Assembly (NCBI RefSeq): GCF_001808955.1
Contig: NZ_KV795243.1
Location: forward strand, 124,972 to 154,086
DNA length: 29,115 bases
Origin: Rothia sp. HMSC078H08
GTDB lineage: Bacteria; Actinomycetota; Actinomycetes; Actinomycetales; Micrococcaceae
Reading direction: 5' to 3'
Shown here: positions 1 through 7,680 of the stretch, one piece after another
How positions within the stretch are numbered: position 1 is the first letter of the stretch
Layout of the letters: each line of letters starts with the position of its first letter
The notes under the pieces: generated by a model
The model's input: only the letters and a program-made list of their open reading frames with translations
The model's database searches: none
What the model was told of the DNA's origin: nothing
Made by a program: the position numbers and the translations under genes

Positions 1-2
1 GC

Positions 3-1667
3 ACCGTTGCCCTGGGTACCGTCGGCCTGCTCGCAGCCTGCGGCGGCAACTCCTCCAAGAACGAAACCAGCGCTCTCTCCGCCGGTGACGACCTCTCCAA
101 GGCAGTCTCCTACAACGAGAAGGACCGCTCCGCCCTCAAGGACGGCGGCGAGCTGCGACTGAGCGCTGACGGCATCGGCCCGAACTTCAACATCCTCAAC
201 ACCAACGGCTACACCGCCGGTAACCTGAATATTCAGGCGGCTATCAACTCTGCCTTCACCGGCGGCTTCTACGCTGACTTCCGCGGCGAGTCGCACATGA
301 ACAAGGACTACGTCACCGAATACAAGGCGCAGACCGTTGACGGCGTGCAGACCGTGACCTTCAAGATCAACCCCAAGGCAGCCTTCAACGACGGTACCCC
401 CATCGACGTGAACGCCGTCAAGAGCTACCAGACCATCTACACCGCCGCGGCATCCGGTTCGGACTACCAGATCACCCCCTCGCCCATCTGGGAGCAGGTC
501 GCAAGCGTCGAGGCTGTGGACGGCGATACCCGCCACGTGAAGGTCACCATGTCCAAGCCCTGGTACCCCATCGAAGGCAGCTTCACCTCCTTCCTGCACC
601 CGGTATTCGTCGAGCCCAAGTTCTTCAACGACGGCCTGAACGACAAGCCCCTCGACCAGTACTGGGCAGGCCCCTTCAAGGTCGGCGAGTGGAACTCCTC
701 CTCCAAGGTGCTCACCGTCGTCCGCAACGAGAAGTGGTGGGGCACCAAGCCCGCTCTTGAGCGCATCACCTGGCGTGAAATGAGCTCCCAGGCAGAGCAG
801 GCAGCTTACAAGAATGGCGAAATCGACTACGTGGACGCCAGCACCCTCAGCTCCTACAACGAGCTCTCCGGCGTGGCAAACACCGACATTCGCAAGGGTA
901 GCGCTCTCAGCGTGGGCAACTACGAAATCAACCCCGAAAAGGTGCCCCTGCCCGTCCGCCGCGCATTCGTTGCAGCCCTCAACCGTGAGCAGCTGCAGAA
1001 GCTGCGCTACGAGAAGCTCGGCTGGAAGGAAACCCTGCCCGGCTCCATGTGCATGCTGCCCATGCAGGAAGGCTACCAGGACAACTACCCGACCAAGCTC
1101 GGCAAGGACGTCGCTACCAAGATCCTTGAGGACGCAGGCTACACCAAGTCCGGTGACTACTACACCAAGGACGGCGCTAAGGTCTCCTACCCGGTCATCA
1201 CCTTCGGTAGCGACCCGGTTGTCAGCTCCACCGCGCAGTTCCTCGTCCAGCAGATGAAGGAAATCGGCGTTGAACTGACCATCGAGAACCACGGTGCCTC
1301 TGAAATGTCGAGCATCATCTCCTCGAAGAACTTCGCGATTAAGACCGGTGGCTACGGCATCACCACCTCCCCGGTGGATGCAGCGAACTACTTCTACATC
1401 TCCGAGACCAACAACGGTCACGGTAAGGATCTGGACTCGCTGGCAGCAACCATGATGTCCACCGAGGACCCGAAGGAACAGCTCAAGATCATGAACGAGC
1501 TGGAGAAGCGCCACCTGGACGAGGTCGCCATCTACGTGCCCACCCACAACGGCCCGAACTTCAAGGCGTGCCGTAAGGGCCTGGCGAACTACGGCCCCAT
1601 GCTCTTCGGCCTGCCCTACTACAACCCGAACGTATGGATCAACGTCGGTTGGGAGAAGCAAAACTAA
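3..1667 (+). CDS. ABC transporter solute-binding lipoprotein, family 5 (5'-truncated by window edge)
   Basis: Extracellular binding protein of the peptide/nickel/opine (SBP_bac_5, DppA/OppA-like) ABC family. The reading frame is open from the first bases of the window, so the start lies upstream. The first visible residues are the end of a lipoprotein signal with lipobox LLAAC, its Cys codon at 39-41, followed by a short Ser/Asn/Lys-rich linker. The mature part shows family features such as FNDGTPIDVNAV, the WAGPFKVGEWN block and WWGTKPALERI. It is a close paralog of the next gene downstream, and both share the signal core TVALGTVGLLAAC. No permease or ATPase gene follows; a hairpin terminator comes next. 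The ligand is unknown: peptides are the usual guess, but family 5 also binds metals, sugars and other solutes. The protein is anchored to the outer face of the membrane. Confidence 0.9.
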   Translation, partial: TVALGTVGLLAACGGNSSKNETSALSAGDDLSKAVSYNEKDRSALKDGGELRLSADGIGPNFNILNTNGYTAGNLNIQAAINSAFTGGFYADFRGESHMNKDYVTEYKAQTVDGVQTVTFKINPKAAFNDGTPIDVNAVKSYQTIYTAAASGSDYQITPSPIWEQVASVEAVDGDTRHVKVTMSKPWYPIEGSFTSFLHPVFVEPKFFNDGLNDKPLDQYWAGPFKVGEWNSSSKVLTVVRNEKWWGTKPALERITWREMSSQAEQAAYKNGEIDYVDASTLSSYNELSGVANTDIRKGSALSVGNYEINPEKVPLPVRRAFVAALNREQLQKLRYEKLGWKETLPGSMCMLPMQEGYQDNYPTKLGKDVATKILEDAGYTKSGDYYTKDGAKVSYPVITFGSDPVVSSTAQFLVQQMKEIGVELTIENHGASEMSSIISSKNFAIKTGGYGITTSPVDAANYFYISETNNGHGKDLDSLAATMMSTEDPKEQLKIMNELEKRHLDEVAIYVPTHNGPNFKACRKGLANYGPMLFGLPYYNPNVWINVGWEKQN

Positions 1668-1712
1668 GCGTTGAGCACCGCTCACACACTCCATAAGGGG
1701 TAAAAGCGCTAC

Positions 1713-1760
1713 AGCGGCGTGTTACAAAAGGATTAAAACCTTCTGTAGCACGCCGCTTTC
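1713..1760 (+). terminator. Hairpin terminator between the two binding-protein genes
   Basis: A 9-bp perfect stem (AGCGGCGTG at 1713-1721 with CACGCCGCT at 1749-1757) encloses further complementarity (TACA/TGTA and AGG/CCT). A short T/C tract follows. It lies 45 nt after the first gene's stop, so the second gene probably has its own promoter. Confidence 0.6.
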
Positions 1761-1784
1761 CCGTTCCTAAGAGAGTCGCACGGA

Positions 1785-1790
1785 TATACT
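1785..1790 (+). promoter_or_regulatory. Candidate -10 element for the second binding-protein gene
   Basis: TATACT matches the actinobacterial sigma-A -10 pattern TAnnnT well. It lies after the upstream terminator and about 125 nt before the ATG at 1917. No convincing -35 hexamer is visible 16-18 nt upstream. The implied long 5' leader has no recognised riboswitch. Confidence 0.3.
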
Positions 1791-1916
1791 TAAAACAAAT
1801 GTGGGCATTCTGCCCGCAACCCCGGCAGAGACTGTCCTCCCGCCGGGTTGGAGTGTGGGTTACGCACCGTTCGCGTACCGCCTCCACAACACTGCGAATA
1901 CTCTAGGAGAAATTCC

Positions 1917-3620
1917 ATGAAGAGCATGTCTGTCTCTCGCCGTACCCTCCTGACCGGCACCGTTGCCCTCGGCACCGTTGGTCTACTGGCTGCCTGCGGC
2001 AGCTCGAAGGAAAAGGTTGGCGGTAGCGCCGCTAACAACGCTGAAGATATTCTGAAGAACCTTCAGGTCAACAAGCAGGACCGTTCCTCCCTCAAGCAGG
2101 GTGGCACCCTGACCCTCGCGGCTACCGCCCTGGGCCCCAACTTCAACCTGCAGACCCAGAGCGGCTACACCTCCAGCAACCTGGACGCTCTGGCACCCTG
2201 CAACATTCCCGCCGTGATGGGCTTCTACACCATGAGCCCCGAAGGCGAAGGCACCCTCAACCCCGAGTTCTGCACCGAACACAAGACCGAGACCGTCAAT
2301 GGCGTGCAGACCGCGACCTTCAAGATCAACCCCAAGGCTGCCTTCAACGACGGCACTCCCATGGACGTGAACGCTGTTCGCGCCATGTGGAAGGTCTACA
2401 GCGCAGTCACCGACAACCCCTACCACATCACCGATAACACCATGTGGCAGCAGGTTGAAAGCATCGAGGCTGTGGACGGCGACAACTTCCACGTCAAGGT
2501 CACCATGAAGGCTCCGTACTACCCCTCCGAGGGTCTGTGCGCCTTCGCAATCCACCCCGCACTGGAAGACGTCAACCTCTTCAACGAAGGCTTCGTTGAC
2601 AAGCCCCTCGATCAGTACTGGGCAGGTCCCTTCAAGATTGGCGAGTGGAACTCCTCCCAGAAGGTGCTCACCCTGGTCAAGAACGACAAGTGGTGGGGCG
2701 AGAAGCCGGTGCTGGACCGCATCATCTGGCGTCAGATGGACTCCGAAGCAATCCGTGCAAGCTTCAAGAACGGCGAACTGGACGCCTTCACCTTCGTTGG
2801 CGCAACCAGCTACAACGCTGTGAAGGGCCAGGCAGGCACCGAGATTCGCCAGAGCCAGAACACCAACGTCAACATCATTCAGCTGAACCCCAAGCGCATC
2901 GAGGACCTGGCACTGCGCCGCGCAATCCTCGCTTCTGTGGACCGCGAGCAGATCGCTAAGGCATACTTCTCGCAGCTCGGCTGGACCGAGCCGCTGCCCG
3001 GCTCCATCATTGCGATGCCGTTCCAGAAGGGCTACCAGAACAACTACGCTGGTGACACCGGTGCACAGGCAGCTGGCAAGATTCTGGAGGCCGCAGGCTA
3101 CTCCAAGTCCGGCGACTACTACGCTAAGAACGGCAAGGTTGCTGGCTTCGCCCTGACCTCCTTCGGTTCCGAGGCTGTCTACCAGGCGGTCTACCAGATT
3201 CTGGAGCAGCAGCTGAAGTCCGCAGGTATCCGCCTGAGCGCTGACAACCAGCCGCAGTCGAACTCCAACTCCGTGCTCGGCCAGAAGAGCTACGAAGCAA
3301 TCTTCACCGGTTGGGGTGTTCTGCCCGACCTGGCTTCCTCGGCACCCTACTTCTTCACCACCGAGGTGTTCGGAGTCGGTGACCCCGAAGTTGATAAGCT
3401 CATCGAGAAGCTGCAGAACACCGAGAAGGAAGACGAGCGCATCAAGATCGCTAACGAGTCGGAGAAGCTCTACTACGAGAAGGTCGCAGTGTACCTGCCC
3501 TACGCAAACGGCCCGATGTACGCCGCTGTCAAGGCTAAGGTTGCGAACTACGGTCCGTCCCTGTTCAAGCAGAGCTACACCAGCGCTGACTACTGGGTCA
3601 ACGTTGGCTGGCAGGAGTAG
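1917..3620 (+). CDS. ABC transporter solute-binding lipoprotein, family 5
   Basis: Full-length paralog of the preceding gene (567 aa), a family-5 solute-binding lipoprotein on the outer face of the membrane. The start ATG at 1917 has AGGAGA 6 nt upstream; the frame is open further 5' but lacks another Shine-Dalgarno. The N-terminus reads SVSRRTLLTG, then a hydrophobic stretch and lipobox LLAAC, so it is a type II signal peptide with a twin-arginine-like motif and may be a Tat substrate. Blocks FNDGTPMDVNAV, WAGPFKIGEWNSS and WWGEKPVLDRI match the first copy almost word for word. The C-terminal ends YWVNVGWQE and NVWINVGWEKQN are also alike, which indicates tandem duplication. No transporter membrane genes are adjacent, so it must serve permeases encoded elsewhere or upstream of the window. 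The ligand cannot be read from sequence. Confidence 0.93.
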   Translation: MKSMSVSRRTLLTGTVALGTVGLLAACGSSKEKVGGSAANNAEDILKNLQVNKQDRSSLKQGGTLTLAATALGPNFNLQTQSGYTSSNLDALAPCNIPAVMGFYTMSPEGEGTLNPEFCTEHKTETVNGVQTATFKINPKAAFNDGTPMDVNAVRAMWKVYSAVTDNPYHITDNTMWQQVESIEAVDGDNFHVKVTMKAPYYPSEGLCAFAIHPALEDVNLFNEGFVDKPLDQYWAGPFKIGEWNSSQKVLTLVKNDKWWGEKPVLDRIIWRQMDSEAIRASFKNGELDAFTFVGATSYNAVKGQAGTEIRQSQNTNVNIIQLNPKRIEDLALRRAILASVDREQIAKAYFSQLGWTEPLPGSIIAMPFQKGYQNNYAGDTGAQAAGKILEAAGYSKSGDYYAKNGKVAGFALTSFGSEAVYQAVYQILEQQLKSAGIRLSADNQPQSNSNSVLGQKSYEAIFTGWGVLPDLASSAPYFFTTEVFGVGDPEVDKLIEKLQNTEKEDERIKIANESEKLYYEKVAVYLPYANGPMYAAVKAKVANYGPSLFKQSYTSADYWVNVGWQE

Positions 3621-3660
3621 TACCGCTTACGGTAACGCTCTAGCCGTCCTGTAGGACTCG

Positions 3661-3700
3661 AAATCCCGGGTACTCTCACGAGAGAGTGCCCGGGATTTTT
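3661..3700. terminator. Bidirectional rho-independent terminator
   Basis: A 17-bp stem (3661-3677 with 3682-3698, one G-T wobble) with loop ACGA is followed by a T run on the + strand and preceded by AAA, so it can act in both directions. It separates the convergent binding-protein gene (+) and membrane-protein gene (-). Confidence 0.9.
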
Positions 3701-3788
3701 CTGTCCCGCTTGTTCTGCGTCCTTTAGCTGGATACATTAGCGGGATATGTAATTACAAAAACTAGGGGAGCGCCACTCTAACTGGCTG

Positions 3789-4814
3789 CTACCACTCGCC
3801 CAGGTACAGGGCGCGCTCCTGCAGATACCTCAACATCTTCGGGTTCTGCCTCAGGTAGAAGATGCGGTAAATGCCGCCTCCAGCGACGATGAAAGCCAGC
3901 GGGAAACCTAAAATCACGAGCACACGGCTCATATTGGCGGACAGATCAAAAGGATCACCGCTGGTTGCCACCAGCATAATCCAGAGAGAATAGCCCACGC
4001 AGGCGAACACGGTGCCCCACATGCCGCGCACGAGCCAACTCACCAGCGCCACCGCAATAACCCACGCCAGCGCCAACGTGAACTGGTGCCGCTCCGCCTG
4101 AGCCCATGGGAGCGCCCCCACGTAAATAATTGCGGGGATGCCCAGGTACCCGGGGATATTCAGCGAGGCAAGAATGTTCACACAAAAATAGCCCAAGAAA
4201 ATAGCGCTCAACGACGAGGATAGGAACAGGTGCAGAGGAATCATGCCGTCGCCGCTATAGGCTGCGGTCGGGCCCGCGTACACGGTTTCAAACATGAGGG
4301 TCAGCGGAGTCATCATGTACTCGATCCAGACGACCAGCGCAAAAGCACCGAAAATGCCCAGAGCCTGCATCAGAGCAATCAACCGTGAACGCGCATCGTG
4401 AGGAATGGTGAAGCTCTGCCCCTTCGCCTTGACGCCACAGACATGAACGACAGCCACCATTGCCGCGATGCACAGCACCCAGCGCACGAGGGCCCCCGGC
4501 AGCTCAGGAAGGCCGCCGTAAGCCCCCGTAGCGGGGTTACCCCAGGCTCCGGGGAGCAATGTAATAGCGTGAGTACCCTCGGGGAGGTTTGCGGAGGAAG
4601 CAAGTCGGTGCGGTTCGTAGATAACCCACCACAGAAGGTACGCGGGAATCAGCGCGGAGAGCTTACGCAGCAGAACCGGGAACGGCGCGGACTCATAGAC
4701 GAGCGCCTCAAGATTGAGCCGGCGCATCAGCCGCCGAAAAGGAGGAAGAGCGCGCAACTCTTTTTGCTGCTCTTCCCACACCTCGGTATCCCATATCCTA
4801 GTATCAGAAGACAT
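3789..4814 (-). CDS. Polytopic membrane protein of unknown function
   Basis: I do not recognise the family. The product (341 aa) has a charged cytoplasmic N-terminus of about 55 residues rich in Glu and Arg. It is followed by several hydrophobic segments, including LIPAYLLWWVIY, VLCIAAMVAVVHV, LGIFGAFALVVW, LSAIFLGYFCVNIL, FTLALAWVIAVALVSW and VLVILGFPLAFIVAGG. It ends in a short basic/aromatic tail (FYLRQNPKMLRYLQERALYLGEW region). The ATG at 4814 is preferred over the GTG 18 nt upstream because AGGGAG sits 7 nt before it. The hydrophobic pattern suggests a Yip1-like or general integral membrane protein, but no diagnostic motif is visible. It is transcribed alone, with a terminator shared with the gene downstream. 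Function is unassigned. Confidence 0.8.
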   Translation of the reverse strand: MSSDTRIWDTEVWEEQQKELRALPPFRRLMRRLNLEALVYESAPFPVLLRKLSALIPAYLLWWVIYEPHRLASSANLPEGTHAITLLPGAWGNPATGAYGGLPELPGALVRWVLCIAAMVAVVHVCGVKAKGQSFTIPHDARSRLIALMQALGIFGAFALVVWIEYMMTPLTLMFETVYAGPTAAYSGDGMIPLHLFLSSSLSAIFLGYFCVNILASLNIPGYLGIPAIIYVGALPWAQAERHQFTLALAWVIAVALVSWLVRGMWGTVFACVGYSLWIMLVATSGDPFDLSANMSRVLVILGFPLAFIVAGGGIYRIFYLRQNPKMLRYLQERALYLGEW

Positions 4815-4932
4815 CGTCGTACTCCCTATCACGTGAGAACTTCCTTGTTGAGCTTATTATCACACTAGCAGAAATACCCCCGGCTAGTGGGTAACCCCAG
4901 GCTAAGCCCTACCCGAATATCAGGGCATAAGG

Positions 4933-4967
4933 AAAGGGGGCCCCACCGTAATGGTGGGGCCCCCTTT
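4933..4967 (-). terminator. Strong hairpin terminator after the PTS gene
   Basis: A 15-bp perfect stem (4933-4947 with 4953-4967) has a 5-nt loop GTAAT. On the minus strand it is followed by TTTCCTT. It lies 31 nt beyond the stop of the EIIBCA gene. Confidence 0.8.
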
Positions 4968-4997
4968 AGAGCCATAGTTAGAGCCTTAGAAAGCGAA

Positions 4998-7070
4998 CTA
5001 CTTAGTGGTCACCTTCAGGACAGTGCTCAGGTTCTGGTGAGCAACGCCCGGCAGACCCTTCACCTCAGCGAACTTGCGGGTGTTGGTCACAATCACCGGG
5101 GTAATCAGCGGGTAACCCGCCTCCTTGATAACCTCAGGATCGAACTCAATCAGAGCGTCGCCAGCAGCAACAACATCGCCCTTAGCAACCTTCACGCTGA
5201 AGCCCTTACCGTCCAGGTTCACGGTATCCAGACCAACGTGAATCAGCAGCTCAATGCCGTTCTCCAGCTTCAGACCCACAGCGTGGCCCGAGGGGTAGGT
5301 TGCAGCAACCTTACCGGCAGCGGGAGCAACAACAGTGGTACCGGTCGGCTCAATAGCCACACCCTCGCCCAGCTTGCCAGCAGCGAAAATCGGGTCCGGA
5401 ACATCAGACAGAGCAACAGCAGTACCCTCAATCGGAGCGTGCAGCTCAATGACCTCACCAGCGGAAGTAGCGGGTGCAGCAGCGGCGGTCGCAGTAGCGG
5501 CAGCAGCCGGAGCAGCCTTAACGGCAACAGCCTCAGCCTTGGGAGCGTCCTCAGCAGCCTCAGCCTTACGCTCCGCAGCGTGCCTTACAGCGTCAGCCTT
5601 CGACTCGTAACCGAAAATCAGAACACCGGTCATAGCGCCGAAGAACGCAATAGCCAGACCAATCACGTACAGGTAGGAAGGCTGCATAGCCGGAATCGAC
5701 AGCAGCGAGGTGAACGCGAATGCGTAGGACTTAACGCCCAGGAAGGAAATGGTAGCGCCACCAATAACAGCGGGAACCAGAATAATCGGGATCACGCGCT
5801 TGTAGCGGAGCACAACACCGTACAGGGACGGCTCAGAAATACCACCGAGCAGACCGGACATCGACGCACCAACAGCGGTCTGGCGCAGCTCGCGGTCGTG
5901 CTTAGCCTTAATAGCCACACCGGTGACCAGGCCGAACACAGCGAAGTTGTAAGCACCCATGGGGGACTGAATGAAGTCAGTACCCATGGTCTGCAGGTTG
6001 TTAATCATGACAGCGTTCAGCGGCCAGTGCAGACCCAGCGGAACCATGAACAGGTACAGGCCAGCAATCAGAGCACCAACCAGAGCCGGAGCCTGGTCGT
6101 TAACCATCTTCAGGAAGTCAGAGATACCCATAGCCACACCGATACCGATGGGGCCAACCAGGAACGCGGTCACCGGAACCAGAATGATGACCGAAATCAT
6201 CGGCACGAACACCATCTGCAGCATCGAAGGAATAACCTTCTTCAGGAAGCGCTCAAGCGGAGCCAGCAGAGCAACAGCCAGCAGCGGGGGGAAGACCTGG
6301 CCGGTGTAGCTGAATGCGTACAGCGGCAGATCCAGACCGAAGAACGGAACGTTCAGAACCTTGGTGGCGGGGTCAGCAAGAGCAGTCAGATCGGTGAAGG
6401 TACCGGTCATCAGCGCAGCGGGGATAGCCGCACCAACCCACATGTTCGCGCCCAGACGCTTAGCAGCGGTAGCGCCCAGCATGATGGGCATGAAGTTCAG
6501 AACCGACAGCGAAGCAGCCTTCAGGATGTACCAGAAAGCGAACTGCTGCATCCACTGGTTGTTCAGAGCCTTAGCAGCCTCCGGGTCAGCCACACGAGCA
6601 CCGTTAATGATGTCGATGTTCACGCTCTGACCGGTCAAGTCAGTGTACTGGCCGAAGAAGCCCAGCTGCTGCAGGAACACAATCAGGGTCAGAATCATCG
6701 AGGTACCCAGAAGTGCCCACAGCAGAGGACGGAAGGAGTCAGACAGAACGTCGAAGACGTTGGTAAGCCAGCCAGACTTCTTGCCCTCAGCCTCAACCTT
6801 GGTGTCACCCTCAGCGTGGCCGGACATAGAAGGCAGAGCGTTGATCTCGTTGTACACAGCCTCAACGCGCTCGCCCAGAACAACCTGAGTCTGGCCGGAC
6901 TGCTCAATCACAGAGAGAACGCCGGGCAGGCTCTCAATCTTCTTGTTCTGCACTGCATCGTTAGACACAGGAGTGACACGAAGGCGGGTTGCACAGTGAG
7001 TAATGTGCGCGATGTTCTCGGGGCCACCCAGGCCGTCAAGAATCTTCTCGCCAAGTTCGCGGTTATTCAC
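4998..7070 (-). CDS. PTS permease EIIBCA, beta-glucoside/sucrose-type family
   Basis: Sugar-phosphorylating membrane permease (690 aa) of the glucose/beta-glucoside PTS superfamily with domain order B-C-A. EIIB covers about residues 1-80, with phospho-Cys26 in the motif THCATRLR. The EIIC membrane domain covers about 105-465 and contains GISEPSLYGVV, the family's characteristic GI(T/S)EP motif. An Ala/Glu-rich linker at about 475-538 leads to an EIIA-Glc-like domain at 539-690. There His611 (LLIHVGLDTV) is the phosphorylated residue and His596, exactly 15 residues earlier, its partner. The start is GTG at 7070 with AAGGAAG just upstream. The leader carries a RAT antiterminator, which is typical of bgl-type sugar operons and supports a beta-glucoside (or sucrose/trehalose) substrate. 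The exact sugar cannot be read from sequence. No phospho-glycosidase or antiterminator gene is in the window. Confidence 0.93.
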   Translation of the reverse strand: MNNRELGEKILDGLGGPENIAHITHCATRLRVTPVSNDAVQNKKIESLPGVLSVIEQSGQTQVVLGERVEAVYNEINALPSMSGHAEGDTKVEAEGKKSGWLTNVFDVLSDSFRPLLWALLGTSMILTLIVFLQQLGFFGQYTDLTGQSVNIDIINGARVADPEAAKALNNQWMQQFAFWYILKAASLSVLNFMPIMLGATAAKRLGANMWVGAAIPAALMTGTFTDLTALADPATKVLNVPFFGLDLPLYAFSYTGQVFPPLLAVALLAPLERFLKKVIPSMLQMVFVPMISVIILVPVTAFLVGPIGIGVAMGISDFLKMVNDQAPALVGALIAGLYLFMVPLGLHWPLNAVMINNLQTMGTDFIQSPMGAYNFAVFGLVTGVAIKAKHDRELRQTAVGASMSGLLGGISEPSLYGVVLRYKRVIPIILVPAVIGGATISFLGVKSYAFAFTSLLSIPAMQPSYLYVIGLAIAFFGAMTGVLIFGYESKADAVRHAAERKAEAAEDAPKAEAVAVKAAPAAAATATAAAAPATSAGEVIELHAPIEGTAVALSDVPDPIFAAGKLGEGVAIEPTGTTVVAPAAGKVAATYPSGHAVGLKLENGIELLIHVGLDTVNLDGKGFSVKVAKGDVVAAGDALIEFDPEVIKEAGYPLITPVIVTNTRKFAEVKGLPGVAHQNLSTVLKVTTK

Positions 7071-7182
7071 GATACTTCCTTAGATATGCGGTCAATGTCT
7101 ATACGGTTGTTGCCGGAGGCTGTGCCTACCTGACGTTGCGGTGGCCGAAAAAGCCCCGGAAAACACGGCCAGAAAACACAAA

Positions 7183-7310
7183 AGACCCGAGTCTCTCGAC
7201 CACCGGAAGCACTACACTCGTGCCCACTATGGAGCTTCGGTACAGCAAATAGAGGGGATTCTCGGCAGATATATGCTGCCGTCCCATACGGTGTTGAGTA
7301 ACTCAGGTCT
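7183..7310 (-). terminator. Conditional terminator overlapping the RAT in the PTS leader
   Basis: On the minus strand the 3' end of the RAT, AGACCTGAG (7310-7302), is complementary over 9 bp (one G-U) to CTCGGGTCT (7191-7183). This is followed at once by TTTGTGTTTTC. The intervening 110 nt holds smaller hairpins (GGCAG/CTGCC at 7264-7280 and a bulged stem 7203-7210/7234-7240), so the terminator would be a branched structure. Forming the RAT would sequester the AGACCT strand and prevent it. The pairing is read by eye; no folding was calculated. Confidence 0.55.
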
Positions 7311-7335
7311 TGCCTGCCAAACCAGTAACAACCCT
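7305..7335 (-). promoter_or_regulatory. Ribonucleic antiterminator (RAT) for a BglG/LicT-family protein
   Basis: On the minus strand the element reads GGGTTGTTACTG, then a GTTTG loop segment, then GCAGGCAAGACC. The core is 29 nt, the same length and layout as the classical bgl/lic RAT (GG-TTGTTACTG ... CAGGCAA-ACC) as I remember it. It lies about 235 nt upstream of the PTS start codon, directly after a GAAA-tetraloop hairpin (AGAAGG/CCTTCT). An unphosphorylated or activated antiterminator would bind it when the sugar is present and keep the downstream terminator from forming. Confidence 0.88.
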
Positions 7336-7412
7336 GAAGAAGGTTTCCCTTCTCAAATAGTTCCCTGTAACTCTAAGGGTTTTCCCAGGTTAAGAGCAAG
7401 GTGAGAGGCAAA

Positions 7413-7467
7413 AGCTATCAGAAGCTGTTAAATGTTTCACCCAAGTGATAGCTGAGAATAGCTGAGA
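7413..7467. repeat. Inverted and tandem repeats near the presumed PTS promoter
   Basis: AGCTATC at 7413-7419 and GATAGCT at 7447-7453 form a 7-bp inverted repeat with 27 nt between. The right half runs into two exact tandem copies of ATAGCTGAGA (7448-7457 and 7458-7467). The segment lies upstream of the RAT leader on the minus strand, where a promoter would be expected. On the minus strand TTGGGT and a TAGCTT-type -10 can be seen in it, but their spacing is poor. It may be an operator. Confidence 0.35.
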
Positions 7468-7618
7468 CACGCTCTCGGCACTGATTGCGGGGCGCCTCCC
7501 GGCTGGAACTCCAGCAGGGTTCGGGTAGGGCTCGGGCAGGGTTCCAGAGCCCTCCGGTACGCCCAGATACGCCCCCGGACCGGGTGCTTTCGAAGACGGC
7601 GCTCATGAAGACACGAAA

Positions 7619-7647
7619 GGGCCCCGCATCCACAGGATACGGGGCCC
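7619..7647 (-). terminator. Hairpin terminator after the P-type ATPase gene
   Basis: A 13-bp stem with one mismatch (7619-7631 with 7635-7647) has a 3-nt loop. On the minus strand it is followed by TTTCGTGTC. It lies 33 nt beyond the ATPase stop codon. The remaining ~150 nt between it and the repeats at 7467 shows no gene that I can support. Confidence 0.75.
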
Positions 7648-7680
7648 ACACGCTACCGAAGCAGCTACCTTTCCGACTAA

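Noticed and set aside
4887..7133. 748-codon open frame on the + strand opposite the PTS gene
   Set aside because: The translation is dominated by Asn/Gln/His/Arg/Ser with no domain. It is the mirror of a GC-rich coding strand, and the opposite strand encodes an unmistakable EIIBCA.
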